From the NCBI RefSeq assembly GCF_014194695.1, contig NZ_JACIAH010000005.1, positions 186,001 through 250,000 on the forward strand: a DNA stretch of 64,000 bases, read 5' to 3'. Origin of the DNA: Rhizobium sp. BK399 (lineage in GTDB: Bacteria; Pseudomonadota; Alphaproteobacteria; Rhizobiales; Rhizobiaceae). Made by a program: the position numbers and the translations under genes. Each line of letters begins with the position of its first letter. Positions within the stretch are counted from its first letter, which is position 1. The notes beneath the pieces were generated by a model, which saw nothing but the letters and a program-made list of their open reading frames with translations, was not told where the DNA came from and did not search any database. Below, one piece after another: positions 9,093-16,609 of this stretch.

Positions 9093-9305
9093 ATGGCCAC
9101 CAAGGGCACCGTAAAATTCTTCAACCAGGACAAGGGTTTTGGTTTCATCACGCCAGAAGGCGGCGCGAAGGACGTTTTCGTCCACATCTCCGCGCTGCAG
9201 GCTTCCGGCATCCAGTCGCTGCGCGAAGGCCAGCAGGTTACCTTCGACACCGAGCCGGACCGCATGGGCAAGGGCCCGAAGGCCGTCAACATCTCGGCTA
9301 ACTAA
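9093..9305 (+). CDS. cspA: Cold-shock protein, CspA family
   Basis: A 70-residue single cold-shock domain, a five-stranded OB-fold RNA/ssDNA chaperone. RNP1 is KGFGFITP (residues 14-21) and RNP2 is VFVHIS (28-33), both intact; the length is standard for bacterial Csp proteins. The ATG at 9093 follows GGGAAAAGGACT. A long AT-poor leader precedes it and an excellent intrinsic terminator follows at 9334-9361, so it is monocistronic. Whether it is cold-induced or constitutive cannot be judged from the sequence; rhizobia carry several paralogues. Confidence 0.96.
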   Translation: MATKGTVKFFNQDKGFGFITPEGGAKDVFVHISALQASGIQSLREGQQVTFDTEPDRMGKGPKAVNISAN

Positions 9306-9333
9306 TTCATTTTCTGCTTCGGCAGGAAAGAGG

Positions 9334-9361
9334 ACGGCGCTCCGCAAGGGGCGCCGTTTTT
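9334..9361 (+). terminator. Rho-independent terminator of cspA
   Basis: A 10-bp stem (one T-G wobble) closes on a GCAA tetraloop: left arm 9334-9343, right arm 9348-9357, followed directly by TTTT. It lies 28 bases after the cspA stop codon and before the convergent dusA stop. Confidence 0.92.
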
Positions 9362-9448
9362 CGTTTGCGGGATCGATCGGCTGCCCCGCGAAACGCTCGA
9401 GCGGCAATGCGGCTCGCCAGCCGAGCTCCGTTTCGTCGCGCGGCAGCG

Positions 9449-10477
9449 CTATGCGCCGACCGCTTCCCGCGCACCTTCGAAATCGACCGCAGCAAAGGCT
9501 GCGGCAATCACCTCGGGCCCGGCTCCTGCCTTGACGGCATCGGTCGACAGGATCTGCCGATAGCGCCGCGCGCCAGGCAACCCGGTAAACAGCCCGACCA
9601 TATGCCGCGCCACCTGCTGCAGCCGCCCGCCATTGGCGACATGACGCTCGGCATAGGCCATCATCCGGTCGCGGATATCGCCCCAGTCTGCCGCCTCCGG
9701 CGCCGCGCCATAGAAGCGGCGGTCGACATCGGCGAGGACGCCGGCGTTCTGATAGGCCGCGCGTCCGAGCATGATGCCGTCGATATGGTCGAGATGCCCG
9801 GCCGCCTCGTCCAGCGTCTGGATGCCGCCGTTGATGCCGATGAAGACATCCGGCCGCGCCTGCTTCATGCGGTAGACGATCTCGTAGTCGAGCGGCGGGA
9901 TCTCACGGTTCTCCTTCGGCGACAGGCCCTTCAGCCAGGCCTTGCGCGCATGGATCCAGATCGCATCGGCGCCGGCATCGAGCACGCGGTCGAGAAGGCC
10001 GGGCAGCGCCGCATCAGGATCCTGCTCGTCGACGCCGATCCGGCATTTCACCGTCACAGGCACGTCGGCCACCGCCTTCATCGCCGCCACGCAGGCCGCC
10101 ACGGTCTCGGGCGTCAGCATCAGGCAGGCGCCGAAGGTGCCCGATTGCACTCGGTCCGAGGGACAGCCGACATTGAGGTTGATCTCGTCATAGCCATAGG
10201 GTGCCGCGATCCTGACCGCCTCGGCAAGCTTCGCCGGATCCGATCCGCCGAGTTGCAGCGCCACAGGATGCTCCGCCGTATCGAAGGATAGTAGCCGTTC
10301 GCGAGGCCCATGGATGATCGCATCGGCCACGACCATTTCCGTGTAGAGCAGCGCATTGCGGCTGATCTGCCGGTGGAAATAGCGGCAATGGCGATCGGTC
10401 CAGTCGATCATCGGCGCAACGGCAAAGATCGGCTGAGCTGACTTCAGGGCATCGGCGTAGAAATTGGATGTAGTCAT
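9449..10477 (-). CDS. dusA: tRNA-dihydrouridine(20/20a) synthase DusA
   Basis: A 342-residue FMN-dependent TIM-barrel enzyme that reduces uridine 20/20a in the D-loop of tRNAs. Characteristic features are VAPMIDWTDRHCRYF at the N-terminus (the WTDRHCR pattern marks the DusA subfamily), INLNVGCPSDRVQSGTFGACLM containing the catalytic cysteine of NVGCPS, VKCRIGVDEQD, IHARKAWLKGLSPKENREIPPL, INGGIQ, and GIMLGRAAYQNP-like MLGRAAYQNAG at the phosphate-binding end. The open frame extends to a TTG at 10495, but the ATG at 10477 (MTTSNFYADAL) is the likely start. It is convergent with cspA. Confidence 0.95.
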   Translation of the reverse strand: MTTSNFYADALKSAQPIFAVAPMIDWTDRHCRYFHRQISRNALLYTEMVVADAIIHGPRERLLSFDTAEHPVALQLGGSDPAKLAEAVRIAAPYGYDEINLNVGCPSDRVQSGTFGACLMLTPETVAACVAAMKAVADVPVTVKCRIGVDEQDPDAALPGLLDRVLDAGADAIWIHARKAWLKGLSPKENREIPPLDYEIVYRMKQARPDVFIGINGGIQTLDEAAGHLDHIDGIMLGRAAYQNAGVLADVDRRFYGAAPEAADWGDIRDRMMAYAERHVANGGRLQQVARHMVGLFTGLPGARRYRQILSTDAVKAGAGPEVIAAAFAAVDFEGAREAVGA

Positions 10478-10634
10478 GCCGCGCTCATAGCGCAAAGACG
10501 GGTGAAATGCCAGTTTGCGGCGCGCAAGGCAGCAATGCGGCGATGCACGGCAGCCACTAATCGGCGAACCGCACTTTCCCCCCCGCTTCCTTTCCGTCTA
10601 AGATGCCGGGACTCACAAATAGCACGAGCCTGCA

Positions 10635-11330
10635 ATGTCCCTTCCCGCAACTGTCATCCCCCTTCACCAACCCGTCCTGCTTCCCGTCGAAGGCACCGCT
10701 GACGCATTTCCCGTGCGTCGCGTCTACTGTGTCGGGCGCAACTATGCCGACCACGCGATCGAGATGGGCCATGACCCGAGCCGCGAGCCGCCCTTCTTCT
10801 TCCAGAAGAACGCCGAAAACCTGGTGGCTGAGGGCAAGAATTTCCCTTACCCGCCGCTTTCAAGCGATGTGCATTTCGAAGTCGAGTGCGTTCTGGCGCT
10901 GAAGGCCGGCGGCCAGGATATTCCCGCTGAGAAGGCGCTTGATTGCATCTACGGCTATGCCGTCGGTATCGACTTCACGCGTCGCGACCTGCAGGCGGAG
11001 GCGAAGAAGCTCGGTCGTCCCTGGGAGGTCGCCAAAGCCTTCGAATATTCCGCACCCGTATCGCCGATCGTCCCGGCGGCCAAGCTCGGGCATCCCTTGG
11101 CGGGTCGTATCTGGCTGGAACTGAACGGCAAGCGCGTCCAGGATGGCGACCTCAACCAGATGATCTGGAAGGTGCCAGAGATCATCGCCGAACTATCGAA
11201 ACTCTTCATCCTGGCGCCGGGCGACGTCATCATGACCGGCACGCCAGCCGGTGTCGGCGCCGTGACGAGGGGCGACCACGTCAAGTGCGGCATCGACGGT
11301 ATCGCCACACTGTCGGTGAAGGTGGCCTGA
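10635..11330 (+). CDS. Fumarylacetoacetate-hydrolase family protein (fumarylpyruvate hydrolase-like)
   Basis: A 231-residue FAH-fold hydrolase. The motif RVYCVGRNYADHAIEMG, the metal-binding acidic residues in HFEVECVLAL and GYAVGIDFTRRDLQ, the catalytic-lid lysine region RPWEVAKAFEYSAPV, and LAPGDVIMTGTPAGVG are all intact. The family cleaves C-C bonds in acylpyruvates with a divalent metal. The compact length and the FFFQKNAENLV segment fit fumarylpyruvate/acylpyruvate hydrolases of the gentisate type, but no gentisate genes are adjacent. It is followed 12 bases later by the gamma-carbonic-anhydrase-type gene, so the two form an operon. Confidence 0.88.
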   Translation: MSLPATVIPLHQPVLLPVEGTADAFPVRRVYCVGRNYADHAIEMGHDPSREPPFFFQKNAENLVAEGKNFPYPPLSSDVHFEVECVLALKAGGQDIPAEKALDCIYGYAVGIDFTRRDLQAEAKKLGRPWEVAKAFEYSAPVSPIVPAAKLGHPLAGRIWLELNGKRVQDGDLNQMIWKVPEIIAELSKLFILAPGDVIMTGTPAGVGAVTRGDHVKCGIDGIATLSVKVA

Positions 11331-11342
11331 GAGGAGACGTCC

Positions 11343-11870
11343 ATGCCTGTCTACGCGCTCGGCGGACTGACGCCGGATCTACCGGCACCCGGCACCTACT
11401 GGATCGCGCCTGATGCCCATGTCATCGGCCAGGTTTCGCTTGGTGTCGATGTCGGCATCTGGTTTGGGGCAGTGCTGCGCGGCGACAATGAGCCGATTCT
11501 GGTCGGGGCGGCGACGAATATCCAGGAAGGTGCGATGCTGCATACCGATCCAGGCTTTCCCGTAACGATCGGTGAAGGCTGCACCATCGGTCATCACGCC
11601 ATCGTCCACGGCTGCACGATCGGCAACAATTCGCTGATCGGCATGGGCGCCACGGTCCTGAACGGCGCGAAGATAGGCAGCAACTGCCTGGTCGGCGCCA
11701 ATGCGCTGATCACCGAGGGCAAGGAGTTTCCCGACAACTCCCTGATCGTCGGCTCGCCCGCGCGCGTGGTCCGCACGCTCGACGAGGCGGCGATCGAAAA
11801 GCTCCGCCGTTCCGCCGAGAAATATGTCGGCAACTGGCAGCGCTTTGCGCGGGATCTTCGTCCCCTCTGA
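11343..11870 (+). CDS. Gamma-type carbonic anhydrase / hexapeptide-repeat protein (YrdA/PaaY-like)
   Basis: A 175-residue left-handed beta-helix protein with hexapeptide repeats through residues about 25-130 (DAHVIGQVSLG, NIQEGAMLHTD, IGEGCTIGHHAIVHG, IGNNSLIGMGATVLNGAKIG) and a C-terminal alpha helix (EKLRRSAEKYVGNW). The zinc-ligand histidines expected for gamma carbonic anhydrases are present in MLHTD and GHHAIVHG. Many YrdA-type members bind metal but have weak or no carbonic anhydrase activity, so the specific reaction is uncertain. It starts 12 bases after the FAH-family gene with AGGAGA ahead of its ATG. Confidence 0.9.
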   Translation: MPVYALGGLTPDLPAPGTYWIAPDAHVIGQVSLGVDVGIWFGAVLRGDNEPILVGAATNIQEGAMLHTDPGFPVTIGEGCTIGHHAIVHGCTIGNNSLIGMGATVLNGAKIGSNCLVGANALITEGKEFPDNSLIVGSPARVVRTLDEAAIEKLRRSAEKYVGNWQRFARDLRPL

Positions 11871-11873
11871 CCG

Positions 11874-12227
11874 TCAGAACAGCAGGCCTACCCCGGTCAC
11901 GTTCTTGACAGCCGTTTTCACGAGGTCGAAGACGGCATTCAGGATCTTCTGCGCGGCGGCGTAAAGGAGGAATTCGAACTCGGCCAGCGCGCTGTTGAGA
12001 TTGAGTTCGAGCAGATGCAGCGTCAGGTCCGCGGCCTTCACGGTGATCGTCTTGGCCGCCAGTTGCGCCATGACCTTGGCGGTCTTTTGCGCGATGAAGC
12101 CCAGCTGATATGTCATCTCGTCGCGAATGGCGGTCCATTGGCCTTTTGCCGTCGCCGCAGCGACGGACAGCAGTCCTTCAAGCAGCTCCCCGGCAGATTT
12201 TGGTGCGAAAGTCGCGTCAACAGGCAT
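11874..12227 (-). CDS. Unknown helical protein, second gene of a two-gene unit
   Basis: A 117-residue protein without a family I can name. It is almost entirely amphipathic helix rich in Ala, Leu and Lys (AGELLEGLLSVAAATAKGQW, MTYQLGFIAQKTAKVMAQLAAKTI, LTLHLLELNLNSALAEFEFLLYAAAQKILNAVFDLVKTAVKNV), ending in a hydrophobic GVGLLF. The heptad-like pattern recalls phasins or other surface-associated helical proteins, but no signature is present. It begins 11 bases after the stop of the lipoprotein gene on the same strand, so the two are co-transcribed. The start has GGAGAAAC upstream. Confidence 0.6.
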   Translation of the reverse strand: MPVDATFAPKSAGELLEGLLSVAAATAKGQWTAIRDEMTYQLGFIAQKTAKVMAQLAAKTITVKAADLTLHLLELNLNSALAEFEFLLYAAAQKILNAVFDLVKTAVKNVTGVGLLF

Positions 12228-12238
12228 GGATGTTTCTC

Positions 12239-12679
12239 CTACTTCAATGAGCCTTCCATCGTCCTGGCAATGCCGCAGGTGTTCCGAACGATGGAGATGT
12301 TGTCTGCTTCGTTGGGCTGCTGACCATTCTCTTCGAAGGCGGCTCGCGATAGTTCGATTGACTGCCGGCAGCGTTCGATGTTGTCTGCCAATAGTTGGGC
12401 GGCACGCGCCGAAGGTTTTCCCTGGAGATATGCCGGGCGTTGCCCGGCGATCTCGCCCGCGTCCTTCACCATCGCGAGAGCCTCGATGTAATATGGCTCC
12501 ACGTCACGATAACGCGTGCGTTGCGGCGCCTTCGTCCCCAGCGCGGTTTCGATCTTGGTCAGACTGGAGTGTGCACCCTCAAGCTTCGTATAGACGGCCT
12601 CGTTGTAAGCAGGCGCAAAGATTGCGCATCCGTCGAGCGGAATCGTCACGGCCAGCAAGAGTAGATAATGTTTCGGCAT
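12239..12679 (-). CDS. Putative lipoprotein of unknown function
   Basis: A 146-residue protein starting MPKHYLLLLAVTIPLDGCAIF: a short basic n-region, hydrophobic core and lipobox LDGC, so the mature protein should begin at Cys18 with a lipid anchor (the residue after Cys is Ala, compatible with outer-membrane sorting). The mature part is mainly helical (NEAVYTKLEGAHSSLTKIETALG, SARAAQLLADNIERCRQSIELSRAAFEE) with two further cysteines. I do not recognise a family. The ATG at 12679 is chosen because it puts the signal peptide at the N-terminus; the open frame extends further. The unknown helical gene follows 11 bases after its stop. Confidence 0.65.
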   Translation of the reverse strand: MPKHYLLLLAVTIPLDGCAIFAPAYNEAVYTKLEGAHSSLTKIETALGTKAPQRTRYRDVEPYYIEALAMVKDAGEIAGQRPAYLQGKPSARAAQLLADNIERCRQSIELSRAAFEENGQQPNEADNISIVRNTCGIARTMEGSLK

Positions 12680-12794
12680 ATGCGCGGTCCCCAGTCCCTG
12701 CCGCACATCATAATTCAACCTGAAATACAATCAATAATTACATATAGAAAAATACACAATCAATGCGAGATATTGGTTGCAAGCTGGCGTTAGC

Positions 12795-13193
12795 CTAAGC
12801 GGCACACGCCTCACACAGACCGCGGATCTCGATTGTCGTCTTCTCCGCCTTGAATTTCTTCCCGCGCGTCCAGTCCATGAGGCGGTGATCGACCTCGTGG
12901 TCGTGGAATTCCATCACGTGGCCGCAGCTCTCGCAGATGGCGAAGGCGACGATGCCGTGACTATGGCAGTTCTGGTCCGGGTGCGCGCAGGCCACGAAGG
13001 CGTTGATGCTTTCGAGCCGGTGCACGACGCCATACTCAAGCAGCTTCTCAAGCGCACGGTAGACCTGCAGCGGCGCGCGAAAACCGTGATCGCGCAGCTT
13101 GTCGAGGATCGTATAGGCACTGAGCGGTCCGTCCGCCTTTTCGAGAACCTCAAAAACGAGAGCCTGGTTCTTGGTCAAAGCAGGTGCATTCAT
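12795..13193 (-). CDS. zur: Zinc uptake regulator Zur (Fur family)
   Basis: A 132-residue Fur-family repressor that binds DNA when loaded with zinc. The N-terminal winged helix is residues about 8-75 (LTKNQALVFEVLEKADGPLSAYTILDKL, QVYRALEKLLEYGVVHRLES). The regulatory domain has ACAHPDQNCHSHG, the structural-site pairs CESC and CEAC, and MEFHDHEVDH. Its position directly after znuB and two inverted repeats in the znuC-znuA intergenic region identify it as Zur rather than Fur or Mur. The ATG at 13193 overlaps the znuB stop (TGATG), so translation is coupled and the regulator is probably autoregulated with znuCB. Confidence 0.93.
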   Translation of the reverse strand: MNAPALTKNQALVFEVLEKADGPLSAYTILDKLRDHGFRAPLQVYRALEKLLEYGVVHRLESINAFVACAHPDQNCHSHGIVAFAICESCGHVMEFHDHEVDHRLMDWTRGKKFKAEKTTIEIRGLCEACAA

Positions 13194-14005
13194 CAACGTT
13201 GTCCTTCCGGGACCTGCCCGCGTCCACGCTTCGGCAGCAGGCTCAGAATGAAGAGGATCAGGGCTGCGACAACGATCGACGGGCCGGAGGGCGTGTCGTA
13301 GGTCAGCGAGCCGAACAACCCGCCGACCACGGCGACAGCGCCGATCAGCGAGGCGAAGATGGCCATCACCTCGGGCGTCGAGGCAAAACGGCGCGCTGCG
13401 GCCGCCGGAATGATCAGCAGCGAGGTGATCAGCATGATTCCAACGATCTTCATGGCGATGGCAATGACGACGGCCATCAGCAGCATGAAGAAGAGCCGCG
13501 CCCGCTCAGGCTGCAGCCCTTCGGCCTCTGCAAGCTCTGGATTGACGGTGGAGGCCAGAAGCGGCCGCCAGAGCCAGGCGATCGCCGCCAGCACGAGAAT
13601 GCCGCCGCCCCAGATCATGACGATATCCGTCTTCGAGACCGCGAGGATGTCGCCGAACAGGAAGGCAATGAGATCGATGCGCACCCAGCTCATGAAGGCG
13701 ACCATGACGAGGCCGATCGCCAGCGTCGCATGCGAGAGAATGCCGAGCAGCGCATCAGCCGACAGCGCCTGGCGTTTCTGCAGGAACAGCAGGAGGATCG
13801 AAACCGTCGCCGCTACCAGGAACACCGCAAGTGTCAGGTTGAACTGCAGCAACAGCGACAGCGCGACACCAAGCAGTGCGGAATGGGCGATCGTATCGCC
13901 GAAATAGGCCATGCGCCGCCAGATGATGAAGCAGCCGAGCGGGCCGGTTGTCAGCGCCAGGCCAACGCCGGCGAGGATGGCGCGGACGAAGAAATCGTCA
14001 AACAT
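13193..14005 (-). CDS. znuB: Zinc ABC transporter permease ZnuB
   Basis: A 270-residue inner-membrane permease of the ABC-3 (zinc/manganese) family with eight or nine hydrophobic segments. Family hallmarks are GPLGCFIIWRRMAYFGDTIAHSALLGVAL near the N-terminus, which contains the histidine conserved in metal permeases, HATLAIGLVMV, EAEGL, and KIVGIMLITSLLIIPAAAARRF at the ATPase-coupling loop. The start at 14005 (MFDDFFVRAI) is preferred; the longer frame is low-complexity readthrough of the histidine-rich znuC tail in another frame. It overlaps the end of znuC by 8 bases and its stop overlaps zur. Confidence 0.95.
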   Translation of the reverse strand: MFDDFFVRAILAGVGLALTTGPLGCFIIWRRMAYFGDTIAHSALLGVALSLLLQFNLTLAVFLVAATVSILLLFLQKRQALSADALLGILSHATLAIGLVMVAFMSWVRIDLIAFLFGDILAVSKTDIVMIWGGGILVLAAIAWLWRPLLASTVNPELAEAEGLQPERARLFFMLLMAVVIAIAMKIVGIMLITSLLIIPAAAARRFASTPEVMAIFASLIGAVAVVGGLFGSLTYDTPSGPSIVVAALILFILSLLPKRGRGQVPEGQR

Positions 14006-14939
14006 GGCGCTCTCCTGCGGGCTGCTTGTGATCGTGGCCGTCATCGTGATTATGACCGACGCTGGCACGGCTGTGGTCGTGGCTATGGCCGGCGTGGTCG
14101 TGATGGGCGTGGTCGTGCCCGTCATCGCCATGATGGTGGCCATCGTCGGGGTGGCAGTGATCGGTGACGGAACCGTCGGAATGCAGCACCCGGCCATCCG
14201 GCAGATGCGTGTGGTCGTGGTGATGGCTATAGACCGCGAGCGCCTGCGCCGCACGGCTGCCGAACAGGCGGACATATTCCGCGCTCTGAGTCACCGCCTG
14301 CGGCGTACCGCGGCAGCAGACATGGCCGTTGAGGCAGATCACGGTGTCCGTCGCCGCCATGACCACATGCAGGTCGTGCGAGATCAGCAGGATACCGCAG
14401 CCGGTCGTGTTGCGGATCGACTGGATCAGGTCGTAAATCGCGATCTCTCCGGAAAAATCGACACCCTGCACAGGTTCGTCGAGCACCAACAGATCGGGCT
14501 TGCGGGCGATGGCGCGCGCCATCAAAGCCCGCTGAAATTCGCCGCCGGACAAATGCTGCACTTCGGCACCGAGCATGTGCGACAGTCCAACCGCGTCGAG
14601 AGCAGCCGCCATATCGGCGTCGGAGAGAGGCCCGGTCAGCGTCATCAGCCGGCGCACGGTAAGCGGCAACGTCCAGTCGATCGCCAGCTTCTGCGGCACA
14701 TAACCGACCTTGAGGCCGCCAGCACGCTCCACCCTGCCCTCGTCGGGCTTCAACACGCCAATCGCCGTCTTCACCGTCGTCGACTTGCCAGAGCCGTTAG
14801 GGCCGATCAGCGTGACGATCTCGCCGCGCGAGACGGAGAAATCCACACCGCGGACGAGCCAGCGGTCGTTTCTGCGAACGCCAACATTGGAAAGCGAGAC
14901 CAATGGCTTCGCTTCGGAATTTGCAGGAGAGAACATCAT
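13998..14939 (-). CDS. znuC: Zinc ABC transporter ATP-binding protein ZnuC with histidine-rich tail
   Basis: A 313-residue ABC ATPase: Walker A GPNGSGKS at 46-53, Q-loop VGYVPQ, signature LSGGEFQRALMARAI, Walker B LLVLDEP, H-loop ISHD. After the ATPase core the last about 77 residues are a His/Asp-rich tail with about two dozen histidines (HHHDHTH, HHHGDDGHDHAHHDH, GHDHK). Such a tail is seen on ZnuC of some alphaproteobacteria and would bind or buffer zinc in the cytoplasm. The start is at tandem ATGs 14939/14936. It is divergent from znuA across a 98-base region with two Zur-type inverted repeats, and overlaps znuB downstream. Confidence 0.95.
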   Translation of the reverse strand: MMFSPANSEAKPLVSLSNVGVRRNDRWLVRGVDFSVSRGEIVTLIGPNGSGKSTTVKTAIGVLKPDEGRVERAGGLKVGYVPQKLAIDWTLPLTVRRLMTLTGPLSDADMAAALDAVGLSHMLGAEVQHLSGGEFQRALMARAIARKPDLLVLDEPVQGVDFSGEIAIYDLIQSIRNTTGCGILLISHDLHVVMAATDTVICLNGHVCCRGTPQAVTQSAEYVRLFGSRAAQALAVYSHHHDHTHLPDGRVLHSDGSVTDHCHPDDGHHHGDDGHDHAHHDHAGHSHDHSRASVGHNHDDGHDHKQPAGERHV

Positions 14940-14976
14940 TTTTCCGAATGTGCTGTTGCGACTTGCTATCGCACAC

Positions 14977-14989
14977 GTTATAGCATAAC
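14977..14989. promoter_or_regulatory. Predicted Zur box 1 (perfect GTTAT-N3-ATAAC)
   Basis: GTTATAGCATAAC is a perfect 5-bp inverted repeat around three bases, matching the half-site style of Fur/Zur boxes in Rhizobiales. It lies 38 bases upstream of the znuC start and 49 upstream of znuA, suited to repress one or both divergent promoters under zinc excess. Confidence 0.8.
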
Positions 14990-14998
14990 GCAATTGAT

Positions 14999-15011
14999 GT
15001 AATAACATAAC
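14999..15011. promoter_or_regulatory. Predicted Zur box 2 (one mismatch)
   Basis: GTAATAACATAAC matches the first box except for one half-site base (GTAAT instead of GTTAT). It is centred 22 bases from the first box, about two helical turns, and lies closer to znuA. Two boxes would allow separate control of the divergent promoters. Confidence 0.65.
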
Positions 15012-15037
15012 AATTGCAATTCAAGCGGAGTACGCCG

Positions 15038-16012
15038 ATGAAATTCGCGATGGCCCTTACCCTCGCAATCCCTGCCATCTTCTTTGCCGAGGCGGGCAGA
15101 ACGGCGGATGCGCCTGTCGTGGTCACCTCGATCAAGCCGGTACACTCGCTGGTATCGGCGATCATGCAGGGCGTCGGCACACCGGAACTGATCGTTGATG
15201 GCGCGGCCTCGCCGCATACCTACAACATGAAGCCGTCGAACGCGCGGGCGCTGCAGAACGCCAAAGTAGTGTTCTGGGTCGGCCCCGGGCTCGAAGCATT
15301 TCTGGAGAAGCCTCTGGAAGCGATCGGGTCAGACGCCGGCGTCGCCGAGCTCGACAAGGCGCCGGGCCTCACAAAGCTCAAGTTCCGCGAAGGCGGCGCC
15401 TTCGAGCCGCACGATGACGGCGAAGATCATCATGATGGCGATGGACACGACCATGCTCATGCAGACGCCGATCATGGCCACGATCATGGGGTATTCGACA
15501 CCCATCTCTGGCTTGATCCGCAGAATGCCAAGGCAATGGCTGCCGAGATCACCACCACCCTCGTCGCAGCCGACCCCGCCAATGCCCTCACCTACCAGGC
15601 CAACGCCAAGACGCTGGACGACCGGCTCGACGCGCTGGACAAGGAAATTTCAAGCATCGTATCACCAGTCAAGGACAAGCCATTCATCGTTTTCCACGAC
15701 GCCTACCAGTATTTCGAAAACCGCTATCACGTGCGGGTCGCTGGCTCGATCACCGTCAGCCCTGAAACGATCCCCGGCGCCGAACGCATTGCCGAGATCC
15801 ACAAGAAGGTCGGTGAACTCGGCGCCACCTGCGTCTTCGCCGAACCGCAGTTCCAGCCACGATTGGTCGATGTGGTGATCGAGGGAACGAAAGCGAAAGC
15901 CGGCGTCCTCGATCCCGAGGCCGCCACGCTCGACGCCGGGCCGGACCTCTATTTCAACCTCATGCACGGCATCGCCAACAGCATGAAGGAGTGCCTTTCG
16001 CGAGAAAGCTGA
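15038..16012 (+). CDS. znuA: Periplasmic zinc-binding protein ZnuA
   Basis: A 324-residue cluster A-I solute-binding protein that delivers Zn2+ to ZnuBC. The signal peptide is MKFAMALTLAIPAIFFAEAG with cleavage near residues 20-24. The expected zinc ligands are His60 (ASPHTYNMKPS), His156 (DTHLWLDP), the His in FHDAYQYFENRY and a C-terminal acidic residue. Between the first two lies the histidine/aspartate-rich loop (about 124-150, with HDDGEDHHDGDGHDHAH) typical of ZnuA. The ATG at 15038 has GGAG 9 bases upstream; the longer frame starts with TTG and lacks a site. It is divergent from znuC under the two Zur-type boxes and followed by a stem-loop at 16088-16113. Confidence 0.96.
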   Translation: MKFAMALTLAIPAIFFAEAGRTADAPVVVTSIKPVHSLVSAIMQGVGTPELIVDGAASPHTYNMKPSNARALQNAKVVFWVGPGLEAFLEKPLEAIGSDAGVAELDKAPGLTKLKFREGGAFEPHDDGEDHHDGDGHDHAHADADHGHDHGVFDTHLWLDPQNAKAMAAEITTTLVAADPANALTYQANAKTLDDRLDALDKEISSIVSPVKDKPFIVFHDAYQYFENRYHVRVAGSITVSPETIPGAERIAEIHKKVGELGATCVFAEPQFQPRLVDVVIEGTKAKAGVLDPEAATLDAGPDLYFNLMHGIANSMKECLSRES

Positions 16013-16087
16013 GATGGCAAGGGCGGTTGCAGGACCCGCCCTGCACCAGTCTGCCCACGAGTACAGCGTCCTACTCCGATTGAATCA

Positions 16088-16113
16088 GAAGGGCGGCATT
16101 TAAGCCGCCCTTC
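16088..16113. terminator. Stem-loop between znuA and the convergent RcnB-like gene
   Basis: A perfect 10-bp inverted repeat (left arm 16088-16097, right arm 16104-16113, loop ATTTAA) lies 76 bases after the znuA stop and just before the stop of the opposing gene. There is no long T-run, so it is probably a bidirectional terminator or 3'-end-protecting hairpin. Confidence 0.65.
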
Positions 16114-16131
16114 ACATGGTGACGTCAGCGC

Positions 16132-16443
16132 TTAGCGAATGACGATATTCGCGACCACGCCGTTGACCGAGCCGATGAGCAGGAAGTCATTATCGACCTG
16201 TACCCAACGATAGCCGCGCGGCGGAGCCGACAGGCGGTAGCGATGATAGTCGCGTACGTCGCGCATATGGCGGCGCTCCGCCTGCGTCATGCGATGGCCG
16301 CGCGACCACTTGTACTTCGTGACGTGAACATCGCGCTCCACAACAACCGGCCGACGATGATCCTGGGCGCTTGCTTCGGTCGTTGCCAGCAGCGGAGCGG
16401 CAATCACAGTCGCGGCGAGAAGGAGGGTGGTGATCTTTTTCAT
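16132..16443 (-). CDS. RcnB-like periplasmic protein
   Basis: A 103-residue protein with a clear signal peptide (MKKITTLLLAATVIAAPLLA, cleavage after ASA). The mature part is strongly basic (RRPVVVERDVHVTKYKWSRGHRMTQAERRH). It ends with the RcnB-type motif RDYHRYRLSAPPRGYRWVQVDNDFLLIG followed by a short hydrophobic strand. RcnB in E. coli is a periplasmic protein affecting nickel/cobalt efflux, but most homologues have no tested role. The start at 16443 is placed at the signal peptide, 13 bases after GAGGAA. It is convergent with znuA; a role in metal homeostasis is suggested only by this neighbourhood. Confidence 0.82.
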   Translation of the reverse strand: MKKITTLLLAATVIAAPLLATTEASAQDHRRPVVVERDVHVTKYKWSRGHRMTQAERRHMRDVRDYHRYRLSAPPRGYRWVQVDNDFLLIGSVNGVVANIVIR

Positions 16444-16568
16444 TGGGAGGTTCCTCGTGTTGAACACGCCCCGAACCTAGGCCCAAAAAGATGAACCGAA
16501 ACTGAAACTTAGATTAAACTTCTGTAATCATAACACATACTTAAAAGCATATGCTAAATTACAAGATG

Positions 16569-16599
16569 CGATATCGCCCGGGTTTTCCGGGCGATATCG
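16569..16599 (-). terminator. Stem-loop after the GH43 gene (end of carbohydrate operon)
   Basis: A perfect 13-bp inverted repeat (16569-16581 and 16587-16599, 5-nt loop) lies 10 bases beyond the GH43 stop on the minus strand and is followed by AT-rich sequence. The stem is very strong although the T-run is interrupted. It is the likely 3' end of the carbohydrate operon. Confidence 0.75.
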
Positions 16600-16609
16600 G
16601 ACCGCTCGA

